A stretch of 64,000 nt of DNA from Hyphomonadaceae bacterium (GTDB lineage Bacteria; Pseudomonadota; Alphaproteobacteria; Caulobacterales; Hyphomonadaceae). A program made the position numbers and the translations under genes. The stretch spans positions 62,001-126,000 of the forward strand of contig CANJIL010000003.1 in the NCBI GenBank assembly GCA_947474455.1, given 5' to 3'. Under the pieces are notes generated by a model, which worked only from the letters and a program-made list of their open reading frames with translations, was not told the DNA's origin and made no database searches. Positions within the stretch are counted from its first letter, which is position 1; the number at the start of each line of letters is the position of its first letter. Of the stretch, positions 9,337 through 20,044 are shown one piece after another.

Positions 9337-10076
9337 GGGCCCGCCAGACGCCACCGGCCTCCGAACTGACAACATACTCTACCCATGTTCCAGCTCTTGC
9401 TGGCCCTCGTGCGCATTCTCTTCCCGCTAGACCCCGTGCTGTCCCAACTCCCCGGAGTCACGCGTTCTGCATCACGAACCTACTCGAAGACCTCGCCACG
9501 CCCGACCGGCTTCAGCCTCTCGAAACCTGCCACGACTGCCGCATGCGCCTCCAAGGCCAGATCGCCTCCGCCCAAGACCGCGTTGAGCAAGCCAGCCATG
9601 AACGTGCCCGCCAGATCGAAGGCCTCCCGTGCGTATTCGTAACGAGAAATCGCCAACACCCGCGGCGCCAAACGCATTAAGCTCGAATTGGCAAAGAATG
9701 CTTCGTATCGATTTGTCGGTGGGCGTGGCAGCCCCTCGTCTCGGCGCGAAGACGCGCCGATCCACTTCCCCGGTGCTTGGTGCTGAGGGAGGCAATTCCA
9801 GCTCCCGTCCGTTCCCCGCCATCTGAAATCCACCCCCCTCGCCCTCACCTGCGTGGTCGCCACCCGCCTCCGCCTACCCCTGTCCGCACAGTAAACGTCC
9901 ACCACTTATGCAGAAAAAGCCGCCGCATCACGGGCGTTGCACAGATGACATTCTGCTTTCGCTAGAATTCAGGCCCAAACTCCCCCTGTGAGGCAGAGTT
10001 TTTGAATTGTGGCTGCCTGCCCGCAAGGCTAGTGTCTACAGCCTGCCGGGTGGGCGAGTGGTGCGGGACCTTTCCG

Positions 10077-11114
10077 ATGCTTGAGATCGTCGCGATTATC
10101 GGCGCAGTCCTTGTCGGACTGCTGCTCGCCTTCCTTGTCTATCGTGCGGCGCGCACCTTCGACGCTGGCACGCACGCCACCTATATCACGACGAAGGGCG
10201 GTAATTTTTACGGCGCCCTGCGCCAGCCGACCACGCTTTGGGATCCGTCGATCAAGGTCCTGCGCGATCGCCATGCGCCCGACATCACCATCATGACGGT
10301 CGACCCTTCCGGCAGTTATCACGAGAAGTCGCTGGTCAATCGCCGCAATGGCGAGATTTCCCTGCGCGTCCAGACCTGCGCGCCCCGCCCCTTCACGGCC
10401 CGCACCTCCGACAAGCGCCAGCTCATCATCAAGCCCAAGGTCTCCTTCCAGATCGACATCGACCGGATCGAGATGCCCACCCAGATGCAGTCCTTCGGCA
10501 CGACCCTCGCCGCCCGGATCGAAAACCTGTTCGACAACGCCATTGGCGCGCTTGAAGACCAGGACGTCTTCGCCCAGCAGCGCGAAATCGAGGAAAAAGT
10601 CCTCCGCCAGCTGCAGGACTTCGAAAACCCGACCGACCCGGAGCACCCCCTCGGCATGCCGATGGGCATCCGCATCTATGAGGCGATGTTCTCCTATGAA
10701 CCGGCCCAGAAGCCGATCAACAAGGACATCTCGAACGGACCCATGGCCTACGACAACGAGCATCTCGACGATCTGGTCGACATGCTTGAGAAGGCCAACC
10801 CGGCCACGATCGAAGTCCTGATGCGCATGCTGGAGCTGCAGACCAAGCAGAACATCGTCCAGATGCTCTGCAAGTCGGGCGGTCTCGTCGCCTTCACCGC
10901 GTCGGAACTCGGGCTTTCGGAGCGCACCGTTGACCGCGCCTCCAACGGCGCCAACATCATGAAACCCGCAGCATATCCGCCAGCTGAATCGGCCGTCCCG
11001 GCGCTGAACGGCGCAATCGCCGGTCCGGTCGCCCCGCCCGTCGATCCGGCGACCGCCTATTACAATCTCGGCGCGCCCAAGGGTCAGAAGGCTGATCCCG
11101 TGAAGCCGACCTGA
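10077..11114 (+). CDS. SPFH/band 7-like membrane protein
   Basis: N-terminal TM MLEIVAIIGAVLVGLLLAFLVYRAARTF followed by band-7-like region; ORF extends upstream to 10002 but ATG at 10077 gives a clean TM N-terminus. Confidence 0.6.
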   Translation: MLEIVAIIGAVLVGLLLAFLVYRAARTFDAGTHATYITTKGGNFYGALRQPTTLWDPSIKVLRDRHAPDITIMTVDPSGSYHEKSLVNRRNGEISLRVQTCAPRPFTARTSDKRQLIIKPKVSFQIDIDRIEMPTQMQSFGTTLAARIENLFDNAIGALEDQDVFAQQREIEEKVLRQLQDFENPTDPEHPLGMPMGIRIYEAMFSYEPAQKPINKDISNGPMAYDNEHLDDLVDMLEKANPATIEVLMRMLELQTKQNIVQMLCKSGGLVAFTASELGLSERTVDRASNGANIMKPAAYPPAESAVPALNGAIAGPVAPPVDPATAYYNLGAPKGQKADPVKPT

Positions 11115-11291
11115 TCGGACGACAATCGACAGGTAAGACCAGCTCAACGGCCTCAAGCAGGTCGCGCCATCATCCGCGCAGCGGCCGAACCAACATTGTA
11201 CACTGGAGCCCTTCCTCTCGATGGGCGCCCAACGGGCGACTAAGAACGGCCCGGTGATCACGACCCCGCCGGCTTAAGCACGCCCTCGTAC

Positions 11292-12713
11292 TTACAGAAT
11301 CCGCCCCGGATTCATCCGCCCATCTGGGTCCAACGCTTTCTTCACCGCACGCATCATCTCCATTTCGACCTGAGGTTTGCGCCACGCAAGCTCATCCCGC
11401 TTGAGCCGCCCAATCCCGTGCTCGGCCGAGATCGAACCGTTCAAACTCACGATCAGATCGTGGATCGCCTCCGTAACCTTGAGTCCGTCGCGGTTCAAGA
11501 ACGCATCCTGATCCACGCCCGGCGGCGCCGTCACGTTGAAGTGGATATTCCCATCGCCCACATGCCCGAACGCGATGATATCGACCCCCGGCGCCATTGA
11601 TCGCGCCAGCGCGGCGCCTCGCTGCATGAACTCCGCTACCCGCGACACCGGCACGGACACATCATGCTTCAGCGCCTTGCCATGCACCCGTTCTGCGATG
11701 GGAACGCTCTCGCGGATCTTCCACACCATCGCCTTCTGCGCCTCGGTCCCGCAGACCGCCGCATCCGCAGCGATACCCCGCACGATTGCCTCGCCCAGCA
11801 GGGTCTCGATCATATCCCGCGCACCCTCCACGCGCGGCAGCGACAGCTCCATCAGAATGCGCCAGTCCGCCGAGCTAGGCAGCGGATCGCGGACATCGGG
11901 AACATGCTTCAGCACGAGATCCAGCCCGAACCGCGGCACGATCTCGAATCCCGTCACCGCCCCGCCGCTCGCGGCCTTCGCGAGCTGCAGCAACTCGACA
12001 GCCTTGGCCGGACTCTCCACGATGATCCAGGCCGTTTCCTTCACCGCTGGCTTCGGAAACAGCTTCAACGTCGCCGCCGTCACGATACCCAGCGTGCCCT
12101 CCGCTCCGATGAATAGCTGCTTGAGATCGTAGCCCGTATTGTCCTTGCGCAGCCCTCGAAGACCGTTCCAAACCCGCCCATCTGGCAACACCGCTTCGAT
12201 GCCCAGCACGAGATCGCGCATCATCCCGTAACGCAGCACGCCGGCGCCCCCGGCGTTCGTCGCGATCAATCCGCCGATCGTCGCAACTCCCTGCGCGCCG
12301 AGCGACAGCGGAAAGAGACGGCCATTCTCATCGGCCACCTCCTGCGCCCGGGTCAGAATAACGCCAGCCTCGAGCGTCATGGCGTCGTTTAGCACGTCGA
12401 CCTCGCGCACGTGGTTCATGCGCTTTAGCGAGATTAGCACTTCACCTTGAGGGATCGAACCATTGACCATGCCCGAATTGCCGCCCTGCGGATTTACCGC
12501 GAGGCCGTATTCGGCGCACAACGCCATCGCCTTCGACACTTCCTCAGTGGACGCAGGCTTCACCAGCACCGGGGTCGACCCCTTCCAGCGCCCACGCCAA
12601 TCATTGAGATGCGGCTCTATCTCCTGCGTGTCGGTGGATACGCCCTTCGGCCCCAACGCCTCGGTCAGGCGCGAGAGAAATTCGGAAAAGCGTGCGCCGG
12701 GATCATCAGTCAT
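11292..12713 (-). CDS. FAD-binding oxidoreductase, D-lactate/D-2-hydroxyglutarate dehydrogenase (GlcD-like) family
   Basis: PQGGNSGMVNGSIP, GGLIATNAGGAGVLRYGMMRD, GAEGTLGIVT, FGHVGDGNIHFNV, SAEHGIGRLK. Confidence 0.92.
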   Translation of the reverse strand: MTDDPGARFSEFLSRLTEALGPKGVSTDTQEIEPHLNDWRGRWKGSTPVLVKPASTEEVSKAMALCAEYGLAVNPQGGNSGMVNGSIPQGEVLISLKRMNHVREVDVLNDAMTLEAGVILTRAQEVADENGRLFPLSLGAQGVATIGGLIATNAGGAGVLRYGMMRDLVLGIEAVLPDGRVWNGLRGLRKDNTGYDLKQLFIGAEGTLGIVTAATLKLFPKPAVKETAWIIVESPAKAVELLQLAKAASGGAVTGFEIVPRFGLDLVLKHVPDVRDPLPSSADWRILMELSLPRVEGARDMIETLLGEAIVRGIAADAAVCGTEAQKAMVWKIRESVPIAERVHGKALKHDVSVPVSRVAEFMQRGAALARSMAPGVDIIAFGHVGDGNIHFNVTAPPGVDQDAFLNRDGLKVTEAIHDLIVSLNGSISAEHGIGRLKRDELAWRKPQVEMEMMRAVKKALDPDGRMNPGRIL

Positions 12714-12737
12714 GGCCCCTACCTGATCCAAGAGTTT

Positions 12738-13154
12738 CTATCCGACAAGCTCCGACGGCTTGCAGCTCTTGATGCCTTTAACGACTTTCGTTGTGATGAA
12801 CACGCTGTCGAAATCGCCTTCGAAGCGGAAGCCGGCGTTCGTCCGCCGGGTGCGGTAACAGGCGGGCGTGGCGAAACCATCGTCCTCATAGGCAAAACAG
12901 GCCGCGCCCTTCGGTGAAATCGTCAGCTTCCCCTTCATCACGCCATCCGGCGTTTCATACAGGGTTTGGCCGCCCGGTTCGATGCATTCGCGCCAGGCGA
13001 AGCCGAAGGTTGGCGAGTAGCCGGTCATCTCGATCCCGAACAGCGCTGCCTTCAATTCTGCCCCACCCATGAGCGGGCCGCCCTTCACGAGCTGGGCAAA
13101 GGCGGGACCCGCCGCAAGCGACACAACAAGCCCGACAAGGATAATCCCACGCAT
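12738..13154 (-). CDS. Secreted hypothetical protein
   Basis: Internal ATG at 13154 gives signal peptide MRGIILVGLVVSLAAGPAFAQ; 138 aa. Confidence 0.65.
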   Translation of the reverse strand: MRGIILVGLVVSLAAGPAFAQLVKGGPLMGGAELKAALFGIEMTGYSPTFGFAWRECIEPGGQTLYETPDGVMKGKLTISPKGAACFAYEDDGFATPACYRTRRTNAGFRFEGDFDSVFITTKVVKGIKSCKPSELVG

Positions 13155-13323
13155 CGTCAGCTCCCGATCCCCCGCCGGACTGCCACGACCCGGCGCCAGA
13201 ACTAAGGCTTGCTTGGCTCCGACTGCGGCCACTGATGTTCGGGAATTAACATGCAGGCAGGCCCTCGTGACCGGCGTCATGCGATACTCTAGGCTCCACG
13301 CCTCACAGCAAGGGACAGACGCG

Positions 13324-13896
13324 ATGGCCTTTCGAACCATGATGCTCGCAAGCGCGGCGTTTGCGCTTGTCGCAGGCTGCGGCGGCGCAGGCTCGAAAAC
13401 ACCCGTCCCGAAGACGGAGGCGGAGAAAGCGGCCGTGGCGGCGGAGATCGCCACACTGATGTCTGATCCGAGAATGATCGACCAGATGTTCGATGGCATG
13501 GGGACTCAGGCCATGGGGGCGATGCCCGAAATGTGCGCCTCGGCTCCTGCGGACCAGGTCGCCTCGTGTCAGGCTCGCATGGCGTCAGCCGAGCCGATCA
13601 TCAGGCAGGTGATGACCGAGACCATGGATGAGGCCAAAGGCATGATGCCGGGGCTCATGAAAGAGCTCGGCGCGATCATGGCCCGCGAATACACCGGCGA
13701 GGAGCTTGCCGTCATGAAGGATTTCTACGGTTCGCCCGAGGGCAAATCGATCACGCAGAAACAGCCCGCCGTCATGACCGAATACATGGGCAGGGTCATG
13801 GAAGAGATGCAGCCGATGCAGGCGTCCGTGATGCAGAAAATGATGCAGCGGCTGAGCACGATGCCCGATCCCGCCGCGCCGGCGGCTCCGAACTAG
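13324..13896 (+). CDS. DUF2059-like lipoprotein
   Basis: Lipobox region VAGCGG; Met-rich YTGEELAVMKDFYGSPEGKSITQKQPAVMTEYMGRVM. Confidence 0.75.
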   Translation: MAFRTMMLASAAFALVAGCGGAGSKTPVPKTEAEKAAVAAEIATLMSDPRMIDQMFDGMGTQAMGAMPEMCASAPADQVASCQARMASAEPIIRQVMTETMDEAKGMMPGLMKELGAIMAREYTGEELAVMKDFYGSPEGKSITQKQPAVMTEYMGRVMEEMQPMQASVMQKMMQRLSTMPDPAAPAAPN

Positions 13897-13997
13897 CCGG
13901 GCGTGCGGCTCATCACGATTATCGATAAGCTGCCTCGCCAGCCGTCGTGGTGCTTGCTATGCCTCGGCAAACACTTCCTCAGAGAAAGAGTAGAGCC

Positions 13998-16877
13998 ATG
14001 ATCAAGCTCCGGCTTGCCGCCGTTTCCATCCTGGCTGGCCTGACTCTCAGCGCCTGTGGTGGTGGGACCAAAGAGGTCGAACTCGCAGCATGCGGCGCAA
14101 CCGATGTTCCCGCCGCCACCCAAACCGGAACGAGTCTCTCGATCCAGCCACTGCAGTTCACCTGCAAGAGGCTGCCGAACGGCCTGCGCGTCTATGCCAT
14201 GCCGGACACGAACACGGCCAGCGTCTCCGTTGCGGTCTGGTATGATGTGGGCTCGAAAGACGATCCGCAGGGACGCTCGGGCTTTGCCCACCTTTTCGAA
14301 CACCTGATGTTCAAGTCCACCAGCAACATGCCTCCGGAAACCTTCGACAGGCTGACCGAAGACGCTGGCGGCTTCAACAACGCCTCCACCTGGAACGATT
14401 TCACAAATTACTACGAAACCGTGCCTGCCAACCATCTTGAGCGCGTGCTGTGGGGCGAAGCGGACCGCATGGGCTCGCTGGTCATCGACGACGCCAACTT
14501 CAAGTCCGAGCGCGACGTAGTGAAGGAGGAGTTTCGCCAGTCCGTCCTGTCGACCCCCTATGGCAAGCTGCTCAGCCTATACCTCTATCAGTCCGGCTTC
14601 AGCGTTCATCCCTATGGCCGCCCGGGTATCGGCTCCATCGAGGATCTCGATGCGGCGACCGTTGAAGACGTGCGCGCCTTCCACGCCGCCTATTATCGCC
14701 CAGACAACGCGATCCTCGTCGTGTCCGGCAATTTCACCGAGGCACAGCTCGACGGCTATGTGAAGAAGTATTTCGCCGGCATCAAAACGCCCGAACGCGC
14801 CATTCCGCGCGTGGCCGCCGTTGAACCGGAGCGGACGGAAGCGAAATCTTACACCGTCTACGAACCCAACGTGTCGCTGCCCGCCTTCACGGTGTCCTGG
14901 CCGCAACCGGATTCGCGCAGCCCCGACGTGGCCGCCATGATGATGATGGACGCGATCCTGCTTAGCGGACAATCCTCGCGCCTCTATCAATCGCTGGTCT
15001 ATGAGCAGCAGGTCGCAGCCGACGTCGGCTCGAACTTCGAGGTCACGGCGCAGCCGGGCATCTACGCGCTCTATCTGATCCTTGCCGGCGGGAAGACCGT
15101 CGATGAAGGCATTGCGGCGCTGAACAAGGAAGTCGCGCGCTTGCGGGATACGCAAGTCACCCAGGCCGAACTGGACGAAGCCCGCAACGAGCTCATCACC
15201 GGCGCGCTGCAGGGGCGCGAAACTTCGGACGGCCGCGCCGATGACCTCGCGCGCAGCGTCATCCTGTTCAAGAACGCCGAGTCGTCCGATGAGATTCTCG
15301 CCAAGCTGCAGACAGTGACGGCGGCCGATATCCAGCGTGTCGCCAGCGCGATCCTCGACGACAAGAAGTCCGTCACGATCAAATATCTGCCGGAAGAAGA
15401 GCAGAAAGGGGCAACTGAGGCGACCTTTGCAGATGCGCCGACGATCCAGACCTCAAAGATCGAAATCGCCGCCGCCGATATCCCGACCTACACCCTCGCC
15501 CCGGAAGGCAAGCGCGTGCTGCCGCCAGAAGCCGGTCCGCCGGTCGAAGCGAAGGTGCCTGGCTCTTCTGAAAAAACCTTGGCCAATGGCCTGCGTGTGA
15601 TCGTGGCCAATAAGCCTGGCCTGCCGCTGATCAGCGCCAGCTTGCGCATCTCCGCAGGCAGCGCGCTCGATCCCAGTGCAAGGGCCGGCCTCGCTTCAAT
15701 GACGGCTGAGCTCGTGACGCGCGGAACGAAGACGCGCTCGGCGACGCGGATCGCCAGCGAGATCGAAAGCCTCGGCGCCGCGATCGGCGCCAGCGCTGGG
15801 CCTGACGCCACAGACGTTTCGATTTCTACGCGTTCGGACAAGGCGAAGGAAGCCTTCGCCATCATGGCGGACGTCGTGCAGAACCCGGCCTTCGCCGCAG
15901 AGGAACTGGCCCGCGCCCAGCACGAAACGCTGGATGGTCTTGAGTTGGCCTTGACGACACCGCGCTCGGTCGGCGGCCTAGCCATGACGCGCGCTGTCTT
16001 CGGCGCTGGTCCGTATGGCGGCGTCGCGACCCCGAAATCAATCTCGGCGCTGACGACGCAACAACTCACGTCTTTCCACGCCGCCAACTGGCGGCCCGAC
16101 GCCTCGGTGCTTGTGATCGCCGGCGACATTACGCCGGAAGTCGGTTTTGCTTTGGCCGAAAGTGCTCTCGGCGCCTGGACCAAGCCCACGACGGCGGTTC
16201 CCGCGCCTGTCGCTGCTGGCGAAGCCCTGCCCCCGCGTGCTGTCGCCATCGACATGCCGAAGATCGGTCAGGCGGTCGTGCTCCTCGGCCGCGCTGGACC
16301 GACCCGGATGGCGAACGACTATTTCCCCACTGTCGTCGTGAACAACGTACTGGGTGGCGGCTACTCGGCTCGCCTCAATGCGGAGATCCGCATCAAGCGC
16401 GGACTCTCCTATGGCGCTAACTCCGGTCTCACGGCGCGCAAGCAGCCAGGACCAATCACAGCACTGGCGCAAACGCGCAACGATGCGGTGCCGCAAGTCG
16501 TCGACCTGATGGTGTCGGAGTTCGCACGTCTGGGTTCCGAGCCAATCCCCGCGAACGAGCTCGCCGCGCGCAAGGCGGTAATTATCGGCGGCTTTGGCCG
16601 ATCAGTCGAAACCACGGCTGGCCTTGCGGGCCAGTATTCGGCGCTGGCCCAGTTCGGCCTGCCGCTCGAAAAGCTGCAGACATATTCTGCCGACATCAAT
16701 GCGGTCACCGCCCAACAAGCCGCGGCGGCCGCGAGGGCCTATTATGATCCAGCTGGCGCATCGCTGATCGTGGTTGGCGACGCTGCGCAGTTCTGGGATC
16801 AGGTGAAGGACAAGCGCCCCGGGATGGAACGGCTCCCCATCGAGAAGCTAAATCTCGACACAGCGACGCTGAATTAG
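13998..16877 (+). CDS. M16 family zinc metallopeptidase (two-domain, lipoprotein)
   Basis: Lipobox LSACGGG; HLFEHLMFKST (HxxEH); second M16 domain from about residue 530. Confidence 0.92.
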   Translation: MIKLRLAAVSILAGLTLSACGGGTKEVELAACGATDVPAATQTGTSLSIQPLQFTCKRLPNGLRVYAMPDTNTASVSVAVWYDVGSKDDPQGRSGFAHLFEHLMFKSTSNMPPETFDRLTEDAGGFNNASTWNDFTNYYETVPANHLERVLWGEADRMGSLVIDDANFKSERDVVKEEFRQSVLSTPYGKLLSLYLYQSGFSVHPYGRPGIGSIEDLDAATVEDVRAFHAAYYRPDNAILVVSGNFTEAQLDGYVKKYFAGIKTPERAIPRVAAVEPERTEAKSYTVYEPNVSLPAFTVSWPQPDSRSPDVAAMMMMDAILLSGQSSRLYQSLVYEQQVAADVGSNFEVTAQPGIYALYLILAGGKTVDEGIAALNKEVARLRDTQVTQAELDEARNELITGALQGRETSDGRADDLARSVILFKNAESSDEILAKLQTVTAADIQRVASAILDDKKSVTIKYLPEEEQKGATEATFADAPTIQTSKIEIAAADIPTYTLAPEGKRVLPPEAGPPVEAKVPGSSEKTLANGLRVIVANKPGLPLISASLRISAGSALDPSARAGLASMTAELVTRGTKTRSATRIASEIESLGAAIGASAGPDATDVSISTRSDKAKEAFAIMADVVQNPAFAAEELARAQHETLDGLELALTTPRSVGGLAMTRAVFGAGPYGGVATPKSISALTTQQLTSFHAANWRPDASVLVIAGDITPEVGFALAESALGAWTKPTTAVPAPVAAGEALPPRAVAIDMPKIGQAVVLLGRAGPTRMANDYFPTVVVNNVLGGGYSARLNAEIRIKRGLSYGANSGLTARKQPGPITALAQTRNDAVPQVVDLMVSEFARLGSEPIPANELAARKAVIIGGFGRSVETTAGLAGQYSALAQFGLPLEKLQTYSADINAVTAQQAAAAARAYYDPAGASLIVVGDAAQFWDQVKDKRPGMERLPIEKLNLDTATLN

Positions 16878-16886
16878 CGGTCAAAC

Positions 16887-16916
16887 AAAAACGCCCCGGC
16901 GGAAGCTGGGGCGTTT
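16887..16916. terminator. Bidirectional hairpin terminator between convergent genes
   Basis: AAAACGCCCCGGCGGAAGCTGGGGCGTTT. Confidence 0.75.
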
Positions 16917-16940
16917 CGCTATCGCAGCTGATTGAACCGC

Positions 16941-17222
16941 TTAGAGCAGCGCGACCCCGCCGAACTTCACCATCATGGCCATCGCCAGCAGCATCGCCAG
17001 CATGATCGCCGAGGCGATGAGGAAGGTGATCACCCGGCCGCGGCTCATGTCGGTCCCGGCGCTGAAATCGAGGAAATAGCTGCGCACGGTCGGCGGTTCG
17101 AAGCTTTCCTTGAGGAACCAAGGGGCGAGCTTTGCGCCCAGCCAAAGTGAAATCCCAGTCAGAACAAGGCTCGAGCCAAAAAGTACGATCGACGGGAACA
17201 CCATCGCAACTTCGGCGTTCAT
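16941..17222 (-). CDS. Small membrane protein, unknown function
   Basis: 93 aa with two hydrophobic segments. Confidence 0.6.
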   Translation of the reverse strand: MNAEVAMVFPSIVLFGSSLVLTGISLWLGAKLAPWFLKESFEPPTVRSYFLDFSAGTDMSRGRVITFLIASAIMLAMLLAMAMMVKFGGVALL

Positions 17223-17322
17223 GGCGATTAAACTCTCAACAGCTCAAGCACTGTCACGGGTGAATCAAGCTGAGGGTTCCGTCAAACCGCCTTATCGCCG
17301 CAAGGGACATGTTTCTGCAGCG

Positions 17323-18621
<1,299 letters not shown>

Positions 18622-18741
18622 TTAATGGCAAGAAACTCGGGGGTGAGACGTCGAGTAGCAGTCTCGTGTAGTCAATTTGCAGTAGAAGCCGTTGTGTTCC
18701 CGCCCATGTCTTGGGTATCGACAGGGAAACGGAGGAAACAC

Positions 18742-19977
18742 ATGCAATTCCTGAAACTCGGCGCCACTGCCATCGCAACCGGCCTACTCGCTACCCTGAC
18801 GATGACAGCCGCAGCACCGGCATTTGCCCAAAAAGAGCCGACGGTGACCCGGCAAGTGGTGGGACCTCTGAACGAGGCCCGCACCGCGATCATCGCGAAA
18901 GACTATGCGACAGCAAAAACCAAGCTCGATGCCGCGGTCGCCGCAGCGAAAACGCCGTATGACAACGTCATGATCGAGAAGATGCGCGTCATCATGGCGA
19001 GCGACACAAAGGACACGGCCCAGCAGATCAAGTCGTTCGAAATGATGCTGGGCTCTGGTCTGCTGAAGCCGGAAGAGGTGAAGCAGTACAAGGGTCTGAT
19101 CATCAACGCCTACAACGCGGCCGGCGACACGAACAAGGGCAATGCGGCGCTCCGAGATTATCTCGACGCGTATGGCGGCACGCCGCAACAGTACACCGGC
19201 CTCGCCAACGGCTACCTCAAGGCCAACGACCTGGCGAACGCCGAGACTTTCGGCAACAAGGCCATCGAAGGCTTCAAGACGGCCGGCACGCCAATCCCGG
19301 AGGTCAACTACATGGTGCTGATGCGCGTGCACCAGCAGAGCAAGGACATGGCGAAATACTACGCGGTGGAAGAAGAGCTCGCTCTCGCCTACCCGAAAGA
19401 AGATTACTGGAAGGAGTTGATTGCCGGTCGCGTGCAGGAGGCCTCGGATTACGGCCCCCCGGTTCGCCTAGACATGTTCCGTGCGCTGCAAGCGGCCAAT
19501 TTGCCGCTGTCGGTGAACGAGAAGCGGATTGCTGGCGACTCGGCCGTCAAGCGCGCTCTGTACAACGAGGCGGTGCAACTGCTTGAGGAGGGCGTCGGCA
19601 ACGGCCAGCTCTCAGATCCGATCGACAAGGAAAACCTCGACGCGGCGAAAAAAGCGCTGCCGAATGACAAGGCTGGCCTCGCCAAGGAAGCCACGCAGGC
19701 CGAATCGAAGAAGAACGGTCTGGCGCTGGTCAATATCGGCGAAGCCTGGCTGAGCCATGGCGACAATGCAAAAGCCATCGAGCTGATCCAGAAGGGCATC
19801 AGCTTGGGTGGCGTCTCTGGCGCTGAGCTTGATCTCGCCAAGGTCCACCTCGGCATTGCACAGCTCAGGTCAGGCCAGGCGGATGCGGCGCGCGCCACCT
19901 GGGCTGAGATCACAAGCAACACTGCTGCCGGAGCTCTCGCAAAGAACTGGATCCTGATCTCGAAGAAGGCGGCGTAA
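18742..19977 (+). CDS. Secreted TPR-like repeat protein
   Basis: Signal peptide MQFLKLGATAIATGLLATLTMTAAAPAFAQ; alpha-helical repeat-like sequence. Confidence 0.7.
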   Translation: MQFLKLGATAIATGLLATLTMTAAAPAFAQKEPTVTRQVVGPLNEARTAIIAKDYATAKTKLDAAVAAAKTPYDNVMIEKMRVIMASDTKDTAQQIKSFEMMLGSGLLKPEEVKQYKGLIINAYNAAGDTNKGNAALRDYLDAYGGTPQQYTGLANGYLKANDLANAETFGNKAIEGFKTAGTPIPEVNYMVLMRVHQQSKDMAKYYAVEEELALAYPKEDYWKELIAGRVQEASDYGPPVRLDMFRALQAANLPLSVNEKRIAGDSAVKRALYNEAVQLLEEGVGNGQLSDPIDKENLDAAKKALPNDKAGLAKEATQAESKKNGLALVNIGEAWLSHGDNAKAIELIQKGISLGGVSGAELDLAKVHLGIAQLRSGQADAARATWAEITSNTAAGALAKNWILISKKAA

Positions 19978-20004
19978 GCCAGCCGCTCGCGCAATAAATA
20001 GTCG

Positions 20005-20034
20005 AACGGCCAGGCGCAACACGCCTGGCCGTTT
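20005..20034. terminator. Hairpin terminator between convergent genes
   Basis: AACGGCCAGGCG-CAAC-ACGCCTGGCCGTTTTGTTTT. Confidence 0.85.
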
Positions 20035-20044
20035 TGTTTTGGGC

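Noticed and set aside
9480-9905. Minus-strand ORF whose C-terminal half looks protein-like (AFDLAGTFMAGLLNAVLGGGDLALEAHAAVV)
   Set aside because: N-terminal half is low quality and no family could be named; may be a remnant, but not supportable as a CDS.
10029-11261. 410-aa minus-strand ORF
   Set aside because: Antisense to the SPFH-like gene; low-complexity shadow translation.
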